From Varroa destructor (Eukaryota > Arthropoda > Arachnida > Mesostigmata > Varroidae): a stretch of DNA of 64,000 nucleotides. The position numbers were made by a program, and so were the translations under genes. The notes beneath the pieces were generated by a model that was not told where the DNA came from, did not search any database, and saw only the letters and a program-made list of their open reading frames with translations. Positions within the stretch are counted from its first letter, which is position 1. Each line of letters starts with the position of its first letter. Shown here one piece after another: positions 1 to 11,009 of the stretch. Location of the stretch: contig NW_019211456.1 in NCBI RefSeq assembly GCF_002443255.2, forward strand, positions 17,903,557-17,967,556. The letters are read 5' to 3'.

Positions 1-943
1 AGCTTGATATAGCATCAATAATGGTAACACGCTGTTGTTTTTCTCGAAATTGAGTTGCAGCTATATTTCTGTAGATGTGAGTTCTGCTATTTTTTCACTG
101 CGTTATTTGCTATTTTGTAATAATTAAGCTTATCTCTTATAAGCATTCTGGCATCTTGAAGATTGAGCTAAATACATAGACTGTGATTCCCCAGCAGTAA
201 AGCGTTCTCATATCTGAAAAAGCTTAGAAACGTGAGTAGTCGTTAGATACCAAGTGCATTGATACGTTTTAATTCTTGAATAGAGTTAAATAATCAGACC
301 GTTTAGCTATCTAATAACAATACCACGCAAAAATTGAGTCAAGTCGCTAGATGGCTGTGACTATAACATCCTAATATACGTTAACACCACCTTAAAACTA
401 TTCGTTGGTTATCATTTAATTTAAAGGACGTTTAGTGAAAATAGGTTGGTCAGTCAGTCAGTCAGTCAGTCTCTCTCTATTTTCGTCTATAGCAGGACTC
501 AATTTCGTCCAACACAGGTATGCATCATTAAACGAGATAGGAAAAGCAAGTGCAGGCTAAAACTACACAGCTACATATACATGGATATATATACCCGGCT
601 TGAATCCCAAAGCCGTCGCCAACTTCAACACTTGGCGAACGCAGTACTTTGCACTCCTGCCACAGAAAAAGGTGGCGTGCTTCATCTCGACCCAGCGCCT
701 AGCTTTTAGTCCGTATACTGACGATATCTAGTGATGCTGCGCTTATACAGCGCTAACGAACAAAGTCCGATTTATTGTGACTGCATTGGGTTGTTCGGAC
801 ACTTCCTCGGCTCCTGTTCGTCTATTGTAATGGTTCAAGTCTGTTTTCGAGTGTCCACTTGCTGAGTAACGGCAGCATCGGCGGAAGCATCAATACAAGC
901 ACCATCAACAGTTTCGGTTCGCTCTTGCTCGAATCGACCCGGG
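1..943. other. Non-coding stretch
   Basis: AT-rich sequence with no convincing exon. The open frame across 446-709 starts in a TCAG repeat and has no protein-like pattern. Apart from the tetranucleotide repeat at 449-470 I see nothing here. Confidence 0.6.
449..470. repeat. (TCAG)n microsatellite
   Basis: Five perfect tandem copies of a four-base unit, running directly into a short (CT)n stretch. Seen directly. A simple repeat with no evident function. Confidence 0.95.
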
Positions 944-1165
944 TTATCTTAGTGCTAGTGACCAGCTGCATGTGTGCGTGTTTGTACGTAGTCGTGGCTT
1001 GCGTCTTGTCGGTAACGAGGCTATGCGTGGCTTGCCATCTTCAGACAAGATCAGCTTAGAGCATCCCCTTGTCTCGACCACCGCATATGATCGGGAATGA
1101 TTTATGAGCTCGCCGCGTACGTACACTGCACAACCAGCGCTGGGCTCGAAAACCCTATGGGACAT
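944..1165 (-). CDS. Candidate small ORF, unknown protein (73 aa)
   Basis: An ATG-initiated frame of 73 codons on the minus strand, ending in TAA. First codon positions are purine-rich for most of its length (for example the residues VVETRGCSKLILSEDGKPRI), which is the pattern expected of translated sequence. The C-terminal third is rich in R, T and S. The -3 base before the ATG is G, an acceptable start context. No domain, signal peptide or membrane segment is visible and I do not recognise the family. No strong splice donor lies inside it, so it would be either a short single-exon product or part of a larger exon. A chance open frame cannot be excluded. Confidence 0.25.
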   Translation of the reverse strand: MSHRVFEPSAGCAVYVRGELINHSRSYAVVETRGCSKLILSEDGKPRIASLPTRRKPRLRTNTHTCSWSLALR

Positions 1166-1241
1166 TGCCCACGAGTTGGGGCAGCAGGGAGGGAGGTCGC
1201 CACTGTCTATGTGCCTAACCTCAGTTTCTACAGCACAGCCC

Positions 1242-1265
1242 AGCAGTAGTAGTAGTAGTAATAGT
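1242..1265. repeat. (AGT)n trinucleotide repeat
   Basis: Six to seven near-perfect AGT units with one interruption. It reads as a serine run in one plus-strand frame, but that frame shows no other sign of being coding. Confidence 0.9.
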
Positions 1266-1399
1266 ACTCTAAGCCTGTCGCTGAGACCAGCAAGGCTAGG
1301 TTATACGCTAGGTCGTGCGGCTTCAGTGCAGTTAGAGCTCCGTTTTGACACTGTATCAAGTCTAATAGGATAGTCCATATATGAATTAATCTGAGAAAA

Positions 1400-3231
1400 C
1401 GAGAGAAACGGTAGGAGTTGGGAGCTAACTGAACACTTGATGGTATTCATTCGCCCGTTCGTACACGCTGTGCCGCCTGTACACAGGTACATGCGCTAAC
1501 TATGCTATAAATAGGGTAACAGCTAGACCACCGCATTTGCTTGATCGCAATTTTAAGTCTAAAAAATGCGTTTATTTTTGGAGTCATCAATAATTTAAAT
1601 TGAAATTTAGTTATTCCCCGCGCTTAATAAATAGCTATTACATTTCTAAATGTTGTTAGTGCTAGCTAACTACATCATCGTTCACTTCTGTGTAGTCTCT
1701 CTATGCAGAAAACGATCCCCTTCGGCGTTCCAATATCCCCTCAGTACTTTTTTGCTATTGTTTCTGGTACCGCTAACTGGCTACCGCTGGTTTCATGGTA
1801 CCGCTAACTGCCGTCGCCGTCGTTGCTGTTACGCTAAGACCACTGTTCTAAAAGAAGACCAAACTTGAATAACGCTGTCATGCATTCTTGGGTAAGGGCG
1901 CACCCCTTACTACCTGCCAGTCTGGCTATTTAACCCTCGCAGTCTTTGCAAGTGCCGCTTCATCGTTCACGTCGTCTGCCTGTTACTTAAGCTTTTATTA
2001 AGTATCGACGAAAGAGTAGGAACAGGCTGCGAAGACAGCTTTGTTTTGGATTTAAGCGACATGATTTATTGCCTTGCAGGAGCAAGAGCACATCGGAAGA
2101 CTGCTGTAGAGTTGGCAACGAGGCACTTTTAGTTGGGGGCGTGAAGAGAGGGAACTTGTCAGAAGGGAAGAAACCCTCTACTGCAAAGCTACTGCTGTCC
2201 GCATGCTTCTAGGGACACACGGTCAGACGACGACTGGGGGAGCGTAAATTGAGCGACACTTTCCGAAAAGCAACATTAATGCGACAATTTGTTTTTAAGA
2301 GCTATGGTTTTCATTATAGATGTAAAATGGCATGTATGCAAAGAAAAATATCTGTTGTGGTTGAGGTTACTAGAAAAACTATCATATAGTACTTACGGAG
2401 CGGATGAAATTAAATTTTAGTTGTACTGGAAAATGCCATTCAGTTTGATCTAATCTGATAGTAATCTAGAATAAAAGGGTGCCATAATCTTACAAAAAGA
2501 AAATGCAGGTTGAATAGGTCGATTCAAGTTAGTAGTATATATTAACTATGATTTAAAGATTTTCCTATCGTCGTTAGTTTTCACGCTCCGTGTAGTGCTT
2601 TTATTTGCGTCTGCTGAGTTACCTCCTAACGCAACTTGTTAACGACGAATATTTGACGACTTGAGAGCTTCGTATGTGATCACTATGCTTTTTTCTATTG
2701 TAGGACAAACTTAGTGTCTGCTATTGATTAGTGCGTGCTGCAACATTATCACCTTTCAGTAAGTGCTATTGTACCTAGATCTGTGAATTTATTAAATATA
2801 CTGTCTCAATACATATGTCATAGATCAGCACCAAAAATGACAGGAATTTTTGAAGCGATTTCGCGCACGATGCACTGTTACCTCGAGCCGTTTCCAGGTG
2901 TCTTCAATCGGCTTCTTTCCTGCCATCCAGACAACATTTGCCGGGACACTTTAAGAAACTTTTCTTCTTCGCCTTCGCAATTCTGCCGCCTGCTGAAGAG
3001 GCAGAAAGCATATAGCAGGTGTTTCTTCTTCCGCCTTTATCTAGCAGTTATCTTGCAGGCTACGTATAGGTATGCGTATAGCCAGCAAGGCGAAACCTGC
3101 TTTGCGTTCTATTCTCGTTGAAAGCCGTTCCTGATGGTGATAGTGCCGTCTATTCCGCCGCCTTCATTGCCGCCGCCGCCGCCGCAAATCCACGTCTGTC
3201 GGCCTAAGCGAAGTTTATATTCGGTGTGAAG
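1400..3231. other. Non-coding stretch
   Basis: No exon supported. A 128-codon plus-strand frame at 2735-3121 lacks codon-position bias and clear splice sites and is treated as chance. A short (GCC)n tract lies at 3168-3185. Confidence 0.55.
3168..3185. repeat. (GCC)n repeat
   Basis: Six consecutive GCC units seen directly, in a CG-rich island just downstream, in the minus-strand sense, of the candidate signal-peptide exon at 3332-3427. Confidence 0.9.
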
Positions 3232-3331
3232 TACACTTAAGTTTTATTGCGTCTTCCCTCCTCTACTTCGTCATACGGACACACACAAACCTCATGGTTT
3301 TCTTCATCCTGATGGAGACTCCAGCCCAGCG

Positions 3332-3427
3332 TCACTGTGCGTTGGCAGCCTGTGAAGTGAAGCGTTTTCCCTTCGCCTTGATGGCATGAGTCGCCATCAC
3401 GAGTGTGGCGGCCACCACCCAACCCAT
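3332..3427 (-). CDS. Candidate signal-peptide exon of a secreted protein
   Basis: Minus-strand ATG in a near-ideal start context (A at -3, G at +4). It begins MGWVVAATLVMATHA, a textbook-looking hydrophobic signal sequence ending in a small residue, followed by a basic stretch (IKAKGKRFTSQ). The frame closes after 31 codons. A GTGACG just before the stop could act as a splice donor, so this may be a first coding exon and not a complete peptide. A second minus-strand frame across 3237-3422 also has coding-like codon bias (it includes HQDEENHEVCVCPYDEVEEG) but starts from TTG and overlaps out of frame; only one can be the real product. Family unknown. Confidence 0.3.
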   Translation of the reverse strand: MGWVVAATLVMATHAIKAKGKRFTSQAANAQ

Positions 3428-3735
3428 CTTAGAGATCTGATGTTGATCGCAGCAATCGACTTCGGCAAAATTCGTGTACTGCCAGTCAGCGTGGTCCATG
3501 ATTATGTGCGTTTGTTTAGGTGTGTTTATACATAAACGTACCCGTTAGACGCTATAGAATTCATTGCATTTAGCAGTATTCGAAGGATGGGCCAGGCAGC
3601 GATACGGTCGTATTGCGCTTAAAATTTGTGCACCTTTAACTATACAATTGATGTCAGCTTAGACTGTTAGACGACATAGCAGAAAACCTAATGCAGAACT
3701 GCCGCAACACATATAATATTGCATAAATTCTGCGA

Positions 3736-3736
<1 letters not shown>

Positions 3737-3782
<46 letters not shown>
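3737..3782. repeat. Long (TA)n microsatellite
   Basis: About 44 bases of uninterrupted alternating T and A. It creates isoleucine-tyrosine runs in both strands' open frames around 3659-3988, which are artefacts of the repeat. It is likely length-polymorphic and could extrude a cruciform. Confidence 0.97.
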
Positions 3783-3784
<2 letters not shown>

Positions 3785-5389
3785 TGCATGCGGTATCATT
3801 GGTTCCCCCCGTGTCATTGCGTTTTTCCTACGGGATGTCGATTCACGCGCGGAGATAATATATGGGACAGACTGTTTATAGGCATATGGGCGAAAGAAAG
3901 CTTTATAGGAGAAGCGGTCAATTTGAACGAGATGGCGGAATATCTCGTTTTGGTCCGAAATGGTCGATGCGTGCAAAGTCGTTGGTAAAGCTTTGCGATG
4001 AAACTTTTAGTTGTTTCACCTGCGACTACTGATTTGCTTAAGCAATGTTTCTGCCCCTCATCGTTATCGTATTTGAAGCGTTGCCCAAGCCGCTTCGCCC
4101 CTTTCCCCCCCGATAGTAACGGCTGTGGGAAACCAGTATATTTTCATTTTGTCTCCAGTAGCTATGAGAAGGACTGCGAAAAGTTTATGAACGGAACTGA
4201 AAGTTTGAAGATAGCGTCACCAGATTCGTCATCAAATGCATCGAGTGACGAAAAGATCCACTTCGGAATCACTGATGAACGAGTAGTCTAACAGTTGCAT
4301 TTTCGCATACTATCAGCATACCGCCAAAAGCAGCCTTAAATTTGTACGCTCGTTTACCATCGGCAGCTTTAGGGGGTTAAGGACGAGAAAAACGACGAAA
4401 GGCTTTCGGAGCTCATGCCTATGGTGGTATATTTTGAGTTTATGTTAACTTCTCGATTTACGAACTCCATCATCGAATCATAGACTTTTGGACTATTAGT
4501 ATCCTCTTTGACGATATAGTATTTCGATGTGCTCAGTAGTAATGCGAGCAGTATATTGCAGAAGTGCTTTTAGAGAGAGAAAGTTGTAATGAAATTTCGT
4601 GATATAGCACTGATTACGTAGAAATTAAATAATGTAGCTCTTTTATTTATGTTCAGTCGTGTACTTGATACGTATTCAAACTTCAGAGAAACTATTCTGG
4701 CATAATTATAGTGCGTTATAGTAAGCTTAGCCGATTCTATAATGTTGTTGCCATGTAAATGTTATAACTGGTGTTTTTTATTTTTCGGTAAAAGAAGCTA
4801 ATTATTATTATCCGAGGTGATACTATTAAAACATAGTCAAATATTTAGTCATCATGTCAAAACCTAAAACTTTCTTAATGACAAATAGTATATAATTTGA
4901 ACGTCTGAGTAACTAGACCGCTTTCATCTGCAAATAAATTTCGCCTTCCACATGCCGTGTAGATAGTGTGACTCTGAGCTCGGCCTGTGCAACCGTAACG
5001 CAATAACGATCGCCGGTAGCGAAGTAACCGCATACAAACGTTTGGAGCCGTTCTAGCATTTCGGAACCGGCGGGGTTATGACAGTGACGCCATTACTGAA
5101 CAGTGCAGACTCGCCTATACCCCAATAACGAAATTAAACCTCATTAACTGCTATTACTTAGGCGATTGCCGCCTTTAGCACCCTGAAATGGATGCTCTAA
5201 ATAATCGTCGCTAAGGAACGCTAGCTCTCTTCTTAGACAGAGTACTTGAATGATTGACTTTTTCAGAGCCCTCTTCAGAAACGGCAGTTCGCATTAGTCT
5301 GTTCAAAGTTAAAAACTGAACTTATAAAGTCTTGTATCTAAAAGATGGAAAAACATCAGTCATCATCCTAGTTTGATCCATATAACATG

Positions 5390-5405
5390 CTATATATATA
5401 TATAC
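5390..5405. repeat. (TA)n microsatellite
   Basis: A short uninterrupted run of alternating T and A in AT-rich non-coding sequence. Confidence 0.9.
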
Positions 5406-7222
5406 AATGTCGTTTAATTAGCTAAACGGTAACTGGATGTTTCTGTAAATGCATATTGTATCAGATCAACTATATCAACGCGTCTAAATTCAGTCGTTGT
5501 CATGCTTTCAGTGTGACCTATGCGTGTGGGTCTCAGCTTGTTGATTGCTCAACACCGTAAGATTAGCAGACTGTTGTCCGCTTTGCATGAGAACAAACAG
5601 ATGAAACAATAAGCCACCTAATAGGTGCTCAGTCTGAGACTTCAATGTATCCCATTATACTGAAAGAACGTCCTCCAACAGCTAAACAAAAAGATGAAAA
5701 AACAAAGCCCCTAAACAAAAAGTGAGGTTTGAATCAAAGGAAACTTCTAAACGATCAGAAAATGTTAGTTTGTATTTTTGACAAGTAGGTTTACAGTTGA
5801 CGATCAAATAAAAAGACAAGTAGAAATGGCCAAGATGAAGCATAATGCAGAGAAAATGTTATGCGGATGACCCTGGAAGCAAACCTCCATCGTCATGGCG
5901 AGCCGGTAAGCACTATTTGGTGAAACAGTTACCCCCTAGCTCTGTCGGGTCACCAAACGTACAAAACGATCAATTATATTATGCTGTACGTACAGCTATA
6001 GAAAAACTCTCGGGCTGATCTTACGCCAGTATAATCACAGACAGGATACATAAACCTAGAACATCCTCAACACCTGGCATTTAAGCTAGTCCTAGTTCGT
6101 ACTTGACGAATTACTGATGCGTTGGCCAACACTTACTTAAATAGCATATATAGCATAGGTACAGAGCATAAGCAGACCCATCCGAGCCCTGACGAAGACG
6201 AGGTCTTCTGTTGTGCCAGAGTACAGATACACACACATCCGCAGTGGCCCCGTTTTTTTAGCCGTCCGAATATGCGACCGCTGTCTTTAATCACGAGAGC
6301 AGTTGTGCACTAGGGTGCTTAGGCGCTAACGAAGTAGAACGAGCGCAGGAAACTAAGAAAAGTACTGCGAAGAAGCGAGTCAAAGAACGAGCGAGGGAAA
6401 CAAAATGAAAGCACTCACTGCCACCTGGCGCGCAGGCCACCTTCGGGGCCAGTTTTGCCTACTACGAAAACCATCATCAACAACAGCAAGGACTACTAAC
6501 AGGCTACTTGAAGAAATTTTTCCTGCATTTACCCACTTTCCAGCAGCGAGTGAATCGGCAAGCTATTTTGCCGAGCGTGCGTTAAGTTCACTATTGACAT
6601 TAGTCCATTACATCGCAATTCAAATTCTTCGTTGGATAATATTCCTTCAACTTTCTAATGTATATACATAACGTTTTATTTCAAGCACAGGCTAGAGAGA
6701 TATTACACAAATTCGTGCAGTGAAGATGCATCTATTCACGCATCACGAGAAGATCACCGCCTGGTAGAACAGGTTTAAACCTGTCACACCATAGCGCACC
6801 TGTAGAGAAAAATGTATAAAACTAGAGTGTATATGTTACATATTGCATGCGAACTTGTAAAATCCTGTTGTCTAATATGAGCGGCTGATTCGCAAGAGAA
6901 GTGTCTAGGCTTAGGTGGACGCTTCGCTGTATAATGGTTATTGCCCCATACTAGCAAATTCCGCCCACCCTCACATTCAGGCATAGCGAGGACCGTCTTA
7001 AGGCTGTTTGGTTAGTTAGCCGGCTGGTCGCAGTTCAAAAGGTTGTTCTTCCGGGAAGTCTCCTCGCTGTCGTTGGAGAGCCGTTCACGTAATGATGCGC
7101 TTATTTAACTCAAACAGAAGCAGACCATTTCGTTGACTACAGGTACCGCCCAACGCCTGTCTCATATGCTATATTCAGTTGCGCGCGCGACATTCGCGTT
7201 GCTAACGTAACTTAAATTGTTC

Positions 7223-7240
7223 CATTTAAATGACCGTCGG
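7223..7240. repeat. Copy 1 of a dispersed AT-rich motif
   Basis: CATTTAAATGACCGTCGG here matches 48278-48295 at 17 of 18 positions, and the flanks stay partly similar (both continue into a GTTTAA word). The core is palindromic. It could be the edge of a low-copy interspersed repeat, but the match is short enough to be chance. Confidence 0.4.
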
Positions 7241-8876
7241 CAGTCGTTTAAATTATAGTTGGGACACAGTAACCTCGATAAGCACCGCGCTGTACCCGCA
7301 CCTAGGAAGCCCAGCGAGTACACTGCGCCTGTAGGATTTGAGGATAATATTGAAGCTAGTGAAGCCTAAGAGAAGAAATATGTCTCTATGAAGCCTGTTA
7401 CGGTTGAACAATCATACACCCCGCAGAGACATGTGCCGCTACCTACATATAAGGAACTATGAAAACCTTCATCATTGTGTTATTTTCCTATGACTATCGT
7501 TTGAACCGCAAACTTACATAAAGGCCATATCGAACGTTCGCCGTATGTGTACACACGAGACCGTACGCGTCATGTCGATTGTCCACATGCGAAATGTTAA
7601 CTGACTCGAGAGCTGAAGAGTCGGCAGCATGTAACTTCGCAAACTTGTCATAGCTTCTACTGTAATAACTTACAGGGAAGATACTTGTATTGCTAGGCGT
7701 ACATATATGTATGTATTTGAAACGCTAGTCTCTTAGTTTTTGGTAATGGCGCACAAAGATCAATACCGATATAGAAAGAAACATTCAAAGTTTGCTCAGT
7801 ACGCATTCAAATTAATATCGATTACATTCACTTTACGTTTGAACGAAGTAGACAGTCATCGTTATAGATTCGATCCTCACTGCATAGGATTTTGAGGTTA
7901 TGCATTTCTAGGCTTCGGTTACATTAAACCCTGATGAGATCTGTTCTGAAAACGAAGACACACATTCGTAATATGTTACCCATAACGAGCATAGTCATGG
8001 ACTACCAGACAATACATATCGCCTTGTTTTGCTTTATTTATTTACTAATTATTTTTGAGTGAATGTTGATTCTCTTTCAATTTTTATACATCCACCTGTT
8101 GTCAAAAGTAGCACGAGCGGTCAAATGGCGCATGTACTACTTAACGCGCTGGATATATGGAGTTTCTTCAGAGAAATAATATCGAAAGAACAGGAGGGGT
8201 GGTAGGCCTGTTCACCTTTATCCTCACGGGAAGAGGGCAGACGGAAAGAAGGAGCTGAGAACGGAAGAGAAAACGCAGAGTTGTAGTGTTATATGGGCGT
8301 TGCTCTCTGGCTAAAACCTGAAGGAGTTGATAAATACCAAAACTGTGGAAGGTACTATGAATGAAGGAACCTGAAGCTGCTACTGGACAACCTTCTGGTG
8401 TGAGCCTTACACCACTGTACCTGCATCCCGCAAGCAAAAAGGTAGCAGTGGCAGGAGTGTTCCGAGCTAGTGACTCTGTAAGACGACGGGCAAGACTTGA
8501 GGCGGGCGAACGACGACTAGACGGGCAAGTATGCAGGTAGACAGTGATGTATTATAGAGTGGCCAGCAAGCCCTGGCGCTGACGGCCTTACTTTCATACG
8601 CACTTACTCGCTACTTCTCAACTTGGAGAGCAAAAGAGAGAAGATTAGACGAAACGGGAAAGGGAGATCTATAGTGTAGTTTGGTCGAAGATACTATCAA
8701 ACCGAAGCCTCCTCTCGTGTCCCATGTGACCTAGGGCACAACAGCAGCCAAAATGACCCTCGTCTTATGCTATCGTCGGCTACCTTTCCTTGTGAAAAGG
8801 ACATGATCGCGAAGAACAAGGAGAGAGCTATACCGTGCACCGATACGAGGAAACAAGCAAGACGCACGCTCATAAT

Positions 8877-9095
8877 ATGCTGCGAAGAAATAGAAGCACA
8901 CAAGAAAGGGAATGCATATGGTGGCTAATGCTGGTAGTAATAACAGTAGCAGGATGGTGGGCAAAGAACTCTTTTGCAGAAACGACCAAGGAAAGGGACG
9001 GGCACAAGTCCGATGCCCCTCGAATGCTGCTCGTGGTAGGCAATGCGTGCAGAATACAGGTCTCTGGCTGGTCTATAGCATGCCATGTATTCTAG
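8877..9095 (+). CDS. Candidate membrane-anchored protein N-terminus (72 aa)
   Basis: The plus-strand frame is open for about 100 codons; the first internal ATG (A at -3) is at 8877. The product begins MLRRNRSTQEREC, a strongly basic leader, followed by a hydrophobic segment IWWLMLVVITVAGWWA (about residues 14-29) and then a charged region (FAETTKERDGHKSDAPR). That order is typical of a signal anchor or type II membrane protein. Codons are strongly purine-first. A CAG|GTCTCT near 9060 could be a splice donor, and the frame otherwise stops at TAG. Minus-strand frames are open here too, but their leucine and tyrosine runs look like shadows of this composition. Family not recognised. Confidence 0.3.
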   Translation: MLRRNRSTQERECIWWLMLVVITVAGWWAKNSFAETTKERDGHKSDAPRMLLVVGNACRIQVSGWSIACHVF

Positions 9096-9109
9096 GCTAA
9101 CATGCATGC

Positions 9110-10880
9110 ATTACTTAGTAATTACAGTTTATTTGTTGACTGTATACTTTTCCCTGCTGCCCTAGTCGAGTTGCTTATGGCTCGTAGGATTCTACCGGGC
9201 TTGCTGATCGGGGCTTGTAAATTATAAAGCGAATTCTCGACTCCCGGTGTAATTCCCATCTATTCGACACAGCTGTAAAGTTTGCCTCGAGTTTGAATCA
9301 AAAAATAAGCTGCAAAAAGTAAAGAAAGTTTCGAAAACGGTTGAAATGAACTCAAAAGTGTATTTAAATAAGCAGACGATCGTGAGACAGCACAAAGTGA
9401 TCCAAACTAGTAGGCTCACCGATTGAAACCTGGTAGGACAAACGCCAATCGAAATAGCATTTTACCTTAAATTTGCACAACTATAATCATTGTTATTTTG
9501 TTTTTTATATTTGTACTTGTTGTTATTAGGTGTAAAAAAAGCCGTTAGCGTTTTTGGTTATCAGAACCCTGACCTACAAAAGTATTATTAGAAAAATGTC
9601 GCATAATGCCAAACGGAAAGGACTCCATTCACTCTTTAAAAGAGAGCGCTCCACCATGGTTGCATATAGCTAGGACATTTAGTTTTACGAAATGTTTTAT
9701 ATCATAGTGTTTTTATGTTACTGTGATGCTTTGTAACGAGGAACGGCGTTTCTCTGCAAGGTGTTGTCCGCCAATTTATTAGGCAAGTATGTACCGTCCT
9801 GGACCTGAGTGCCCGGTTGTGCGTGTTCACACAGATGGACGGCCACGTGCTATGGTATTCGCACGCTGGATGCTCTGGCTCTCTAGGAGCACTGTAGTTG
9901 TGTGAACGACAAGAGTCAGAGATTCCCCACGAGGTCCGAATTCCAACAACATTTGGGTCGCCAGTCTCACCAGTAAACGGCATTCATTGCCTGGCCTTTT
10001 CGTGCTTACACAAATCCCTGAGCTAAACGAACAGACACACATCTCGCTCATGTTCACACGCGCACATCCGTTTATTCCGTCAGATTATTCTACGGATGGT
10101 AGCGTGCAAGGCGGCACGGCCTCTTCGAGATACTCGAGCGTTGCCAGAGTGTTGACAAGCCTTGACGTGTCCTGCTTTGCCTTTCGTTTTGATTTCCTTA
10201 ATAAAGCGAAGAAGCGGAGAGAAGTGGCCCGAAATACGGAATCAAGTTGAGCCCGTTACCCACGCAACAGCAACCGTCTACCATACACTACTAACTCTAG
10301 GCGATGGTTGCAAGCTTCTGTTAGATGGTTCTTCCGCTTTTGTTGTCTGTCTTCAGACCAACCATCCATCTCTTTTGTTGTCATTACTGGGAATAGAATA
10401 GGTCGCTGTCCTTCTTGCTGTTTCTCGTTTGCGGCCAGTATCTAGGTTTTGAGCTTTAGGACGCCCGACGAAGGCGCGTGCGTGGGAGTCGGGAGTCGCT
10501 TGTAGTCCGTGGCGGTGTGGGCGGTTACATATGAGAGCTTTGACACCACCTGATAGACAAGCAGCTCAGACTGACCCTCTTTGCCAATGCGAGCATGTGC
10601 AAGCACTGTATATGTCTAGCTAAAGCTATCTGACTGTCTCGCAGCATTCATTCTCACCCAACCAAAGGCGACTCAACATCGAGGTGGTAGGAATGCCGTT
10701 ACCTTAGTCTCTCCTCACTCGCTCACTTTCTGCGAGCGTAACGCTTCTTTTCCTTTCCCTGATAAAGCGTGGCTGGCGCGTTGATGGCGGTGTTTTGGGA
10801 CAAGATGGTGTCGCAAAGCGGGCCGTGACGGTAACAAGATGCACGCGGCGTAATATTTCACGAGCTAGACGATCCGCGCT
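9110..10880. other. Non-coding stretch rising into a CG-richer segment
   Basis: No exon supported between 9.1 and 10.88 kb. From about 10.4 kb the sequence becomes richer in G, C and CpG than its surroundings, which may reflect a promoter-proximal region. No transcription start can be fixed. Confidence 0.4.
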
Positions 10881-10889
10881 ACCATAGTC

Positions 10890-11000
10890 ATGGCGTTAGC
10901 GGCCATTTTCTTCTTCTTGGGGGAATCCGAGACTGACTGTCCTCAGATCGCGTGGGCATGCTCCCATGCTAGGAAACGGCCACCTTTGGGAGGCAAATGA
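10890..11000 (+). CDS. Candidate short ORF with signal-like N-terminus (36 aa)
   Basis: ATG with G at -3 and G at +4, encoding MALAAIFFFLGESETDCPQI and then a basic tail ending in TGA. The first ten residues form a hydrophobic core like a short signal peptide, and two cysteines follow. It sits in the CG-richer segment of 10.4-11.1 kb, and a TATAAAAG word lies about 80 bases downstream of its stop. It is very short and might be only the first exon of something, or chance. Confidence 0.2.
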   Translation: MALAAIFFFLGESETDCPQIAWACSHARKRPPLGGK

Positions 11001-11009
11001 AAGCGATTG

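Larger units (their letters stand above)
3990..8790. other. Long non-coding stretch
   Basis: About 4.8 kb, mostly AT-rich, with no island showing protein-like codon usage together with splice sites. It contains a (TA)n tract near 5390-5405 and an 18-base motif at 7223-7240 that recurs almost exactly near 48.28 kb. Open frames at 6122-6313 and 6405-6671 look like chance. Confidence 0.5.

Noticed and set aside
3659..3988. Open frames on both strands through the (TA)n tract
   Set aside because: The repeat contains no TAA or TAG in these registers and so inflates frame length; the encoded Ile-Tyr runs are artefacts.
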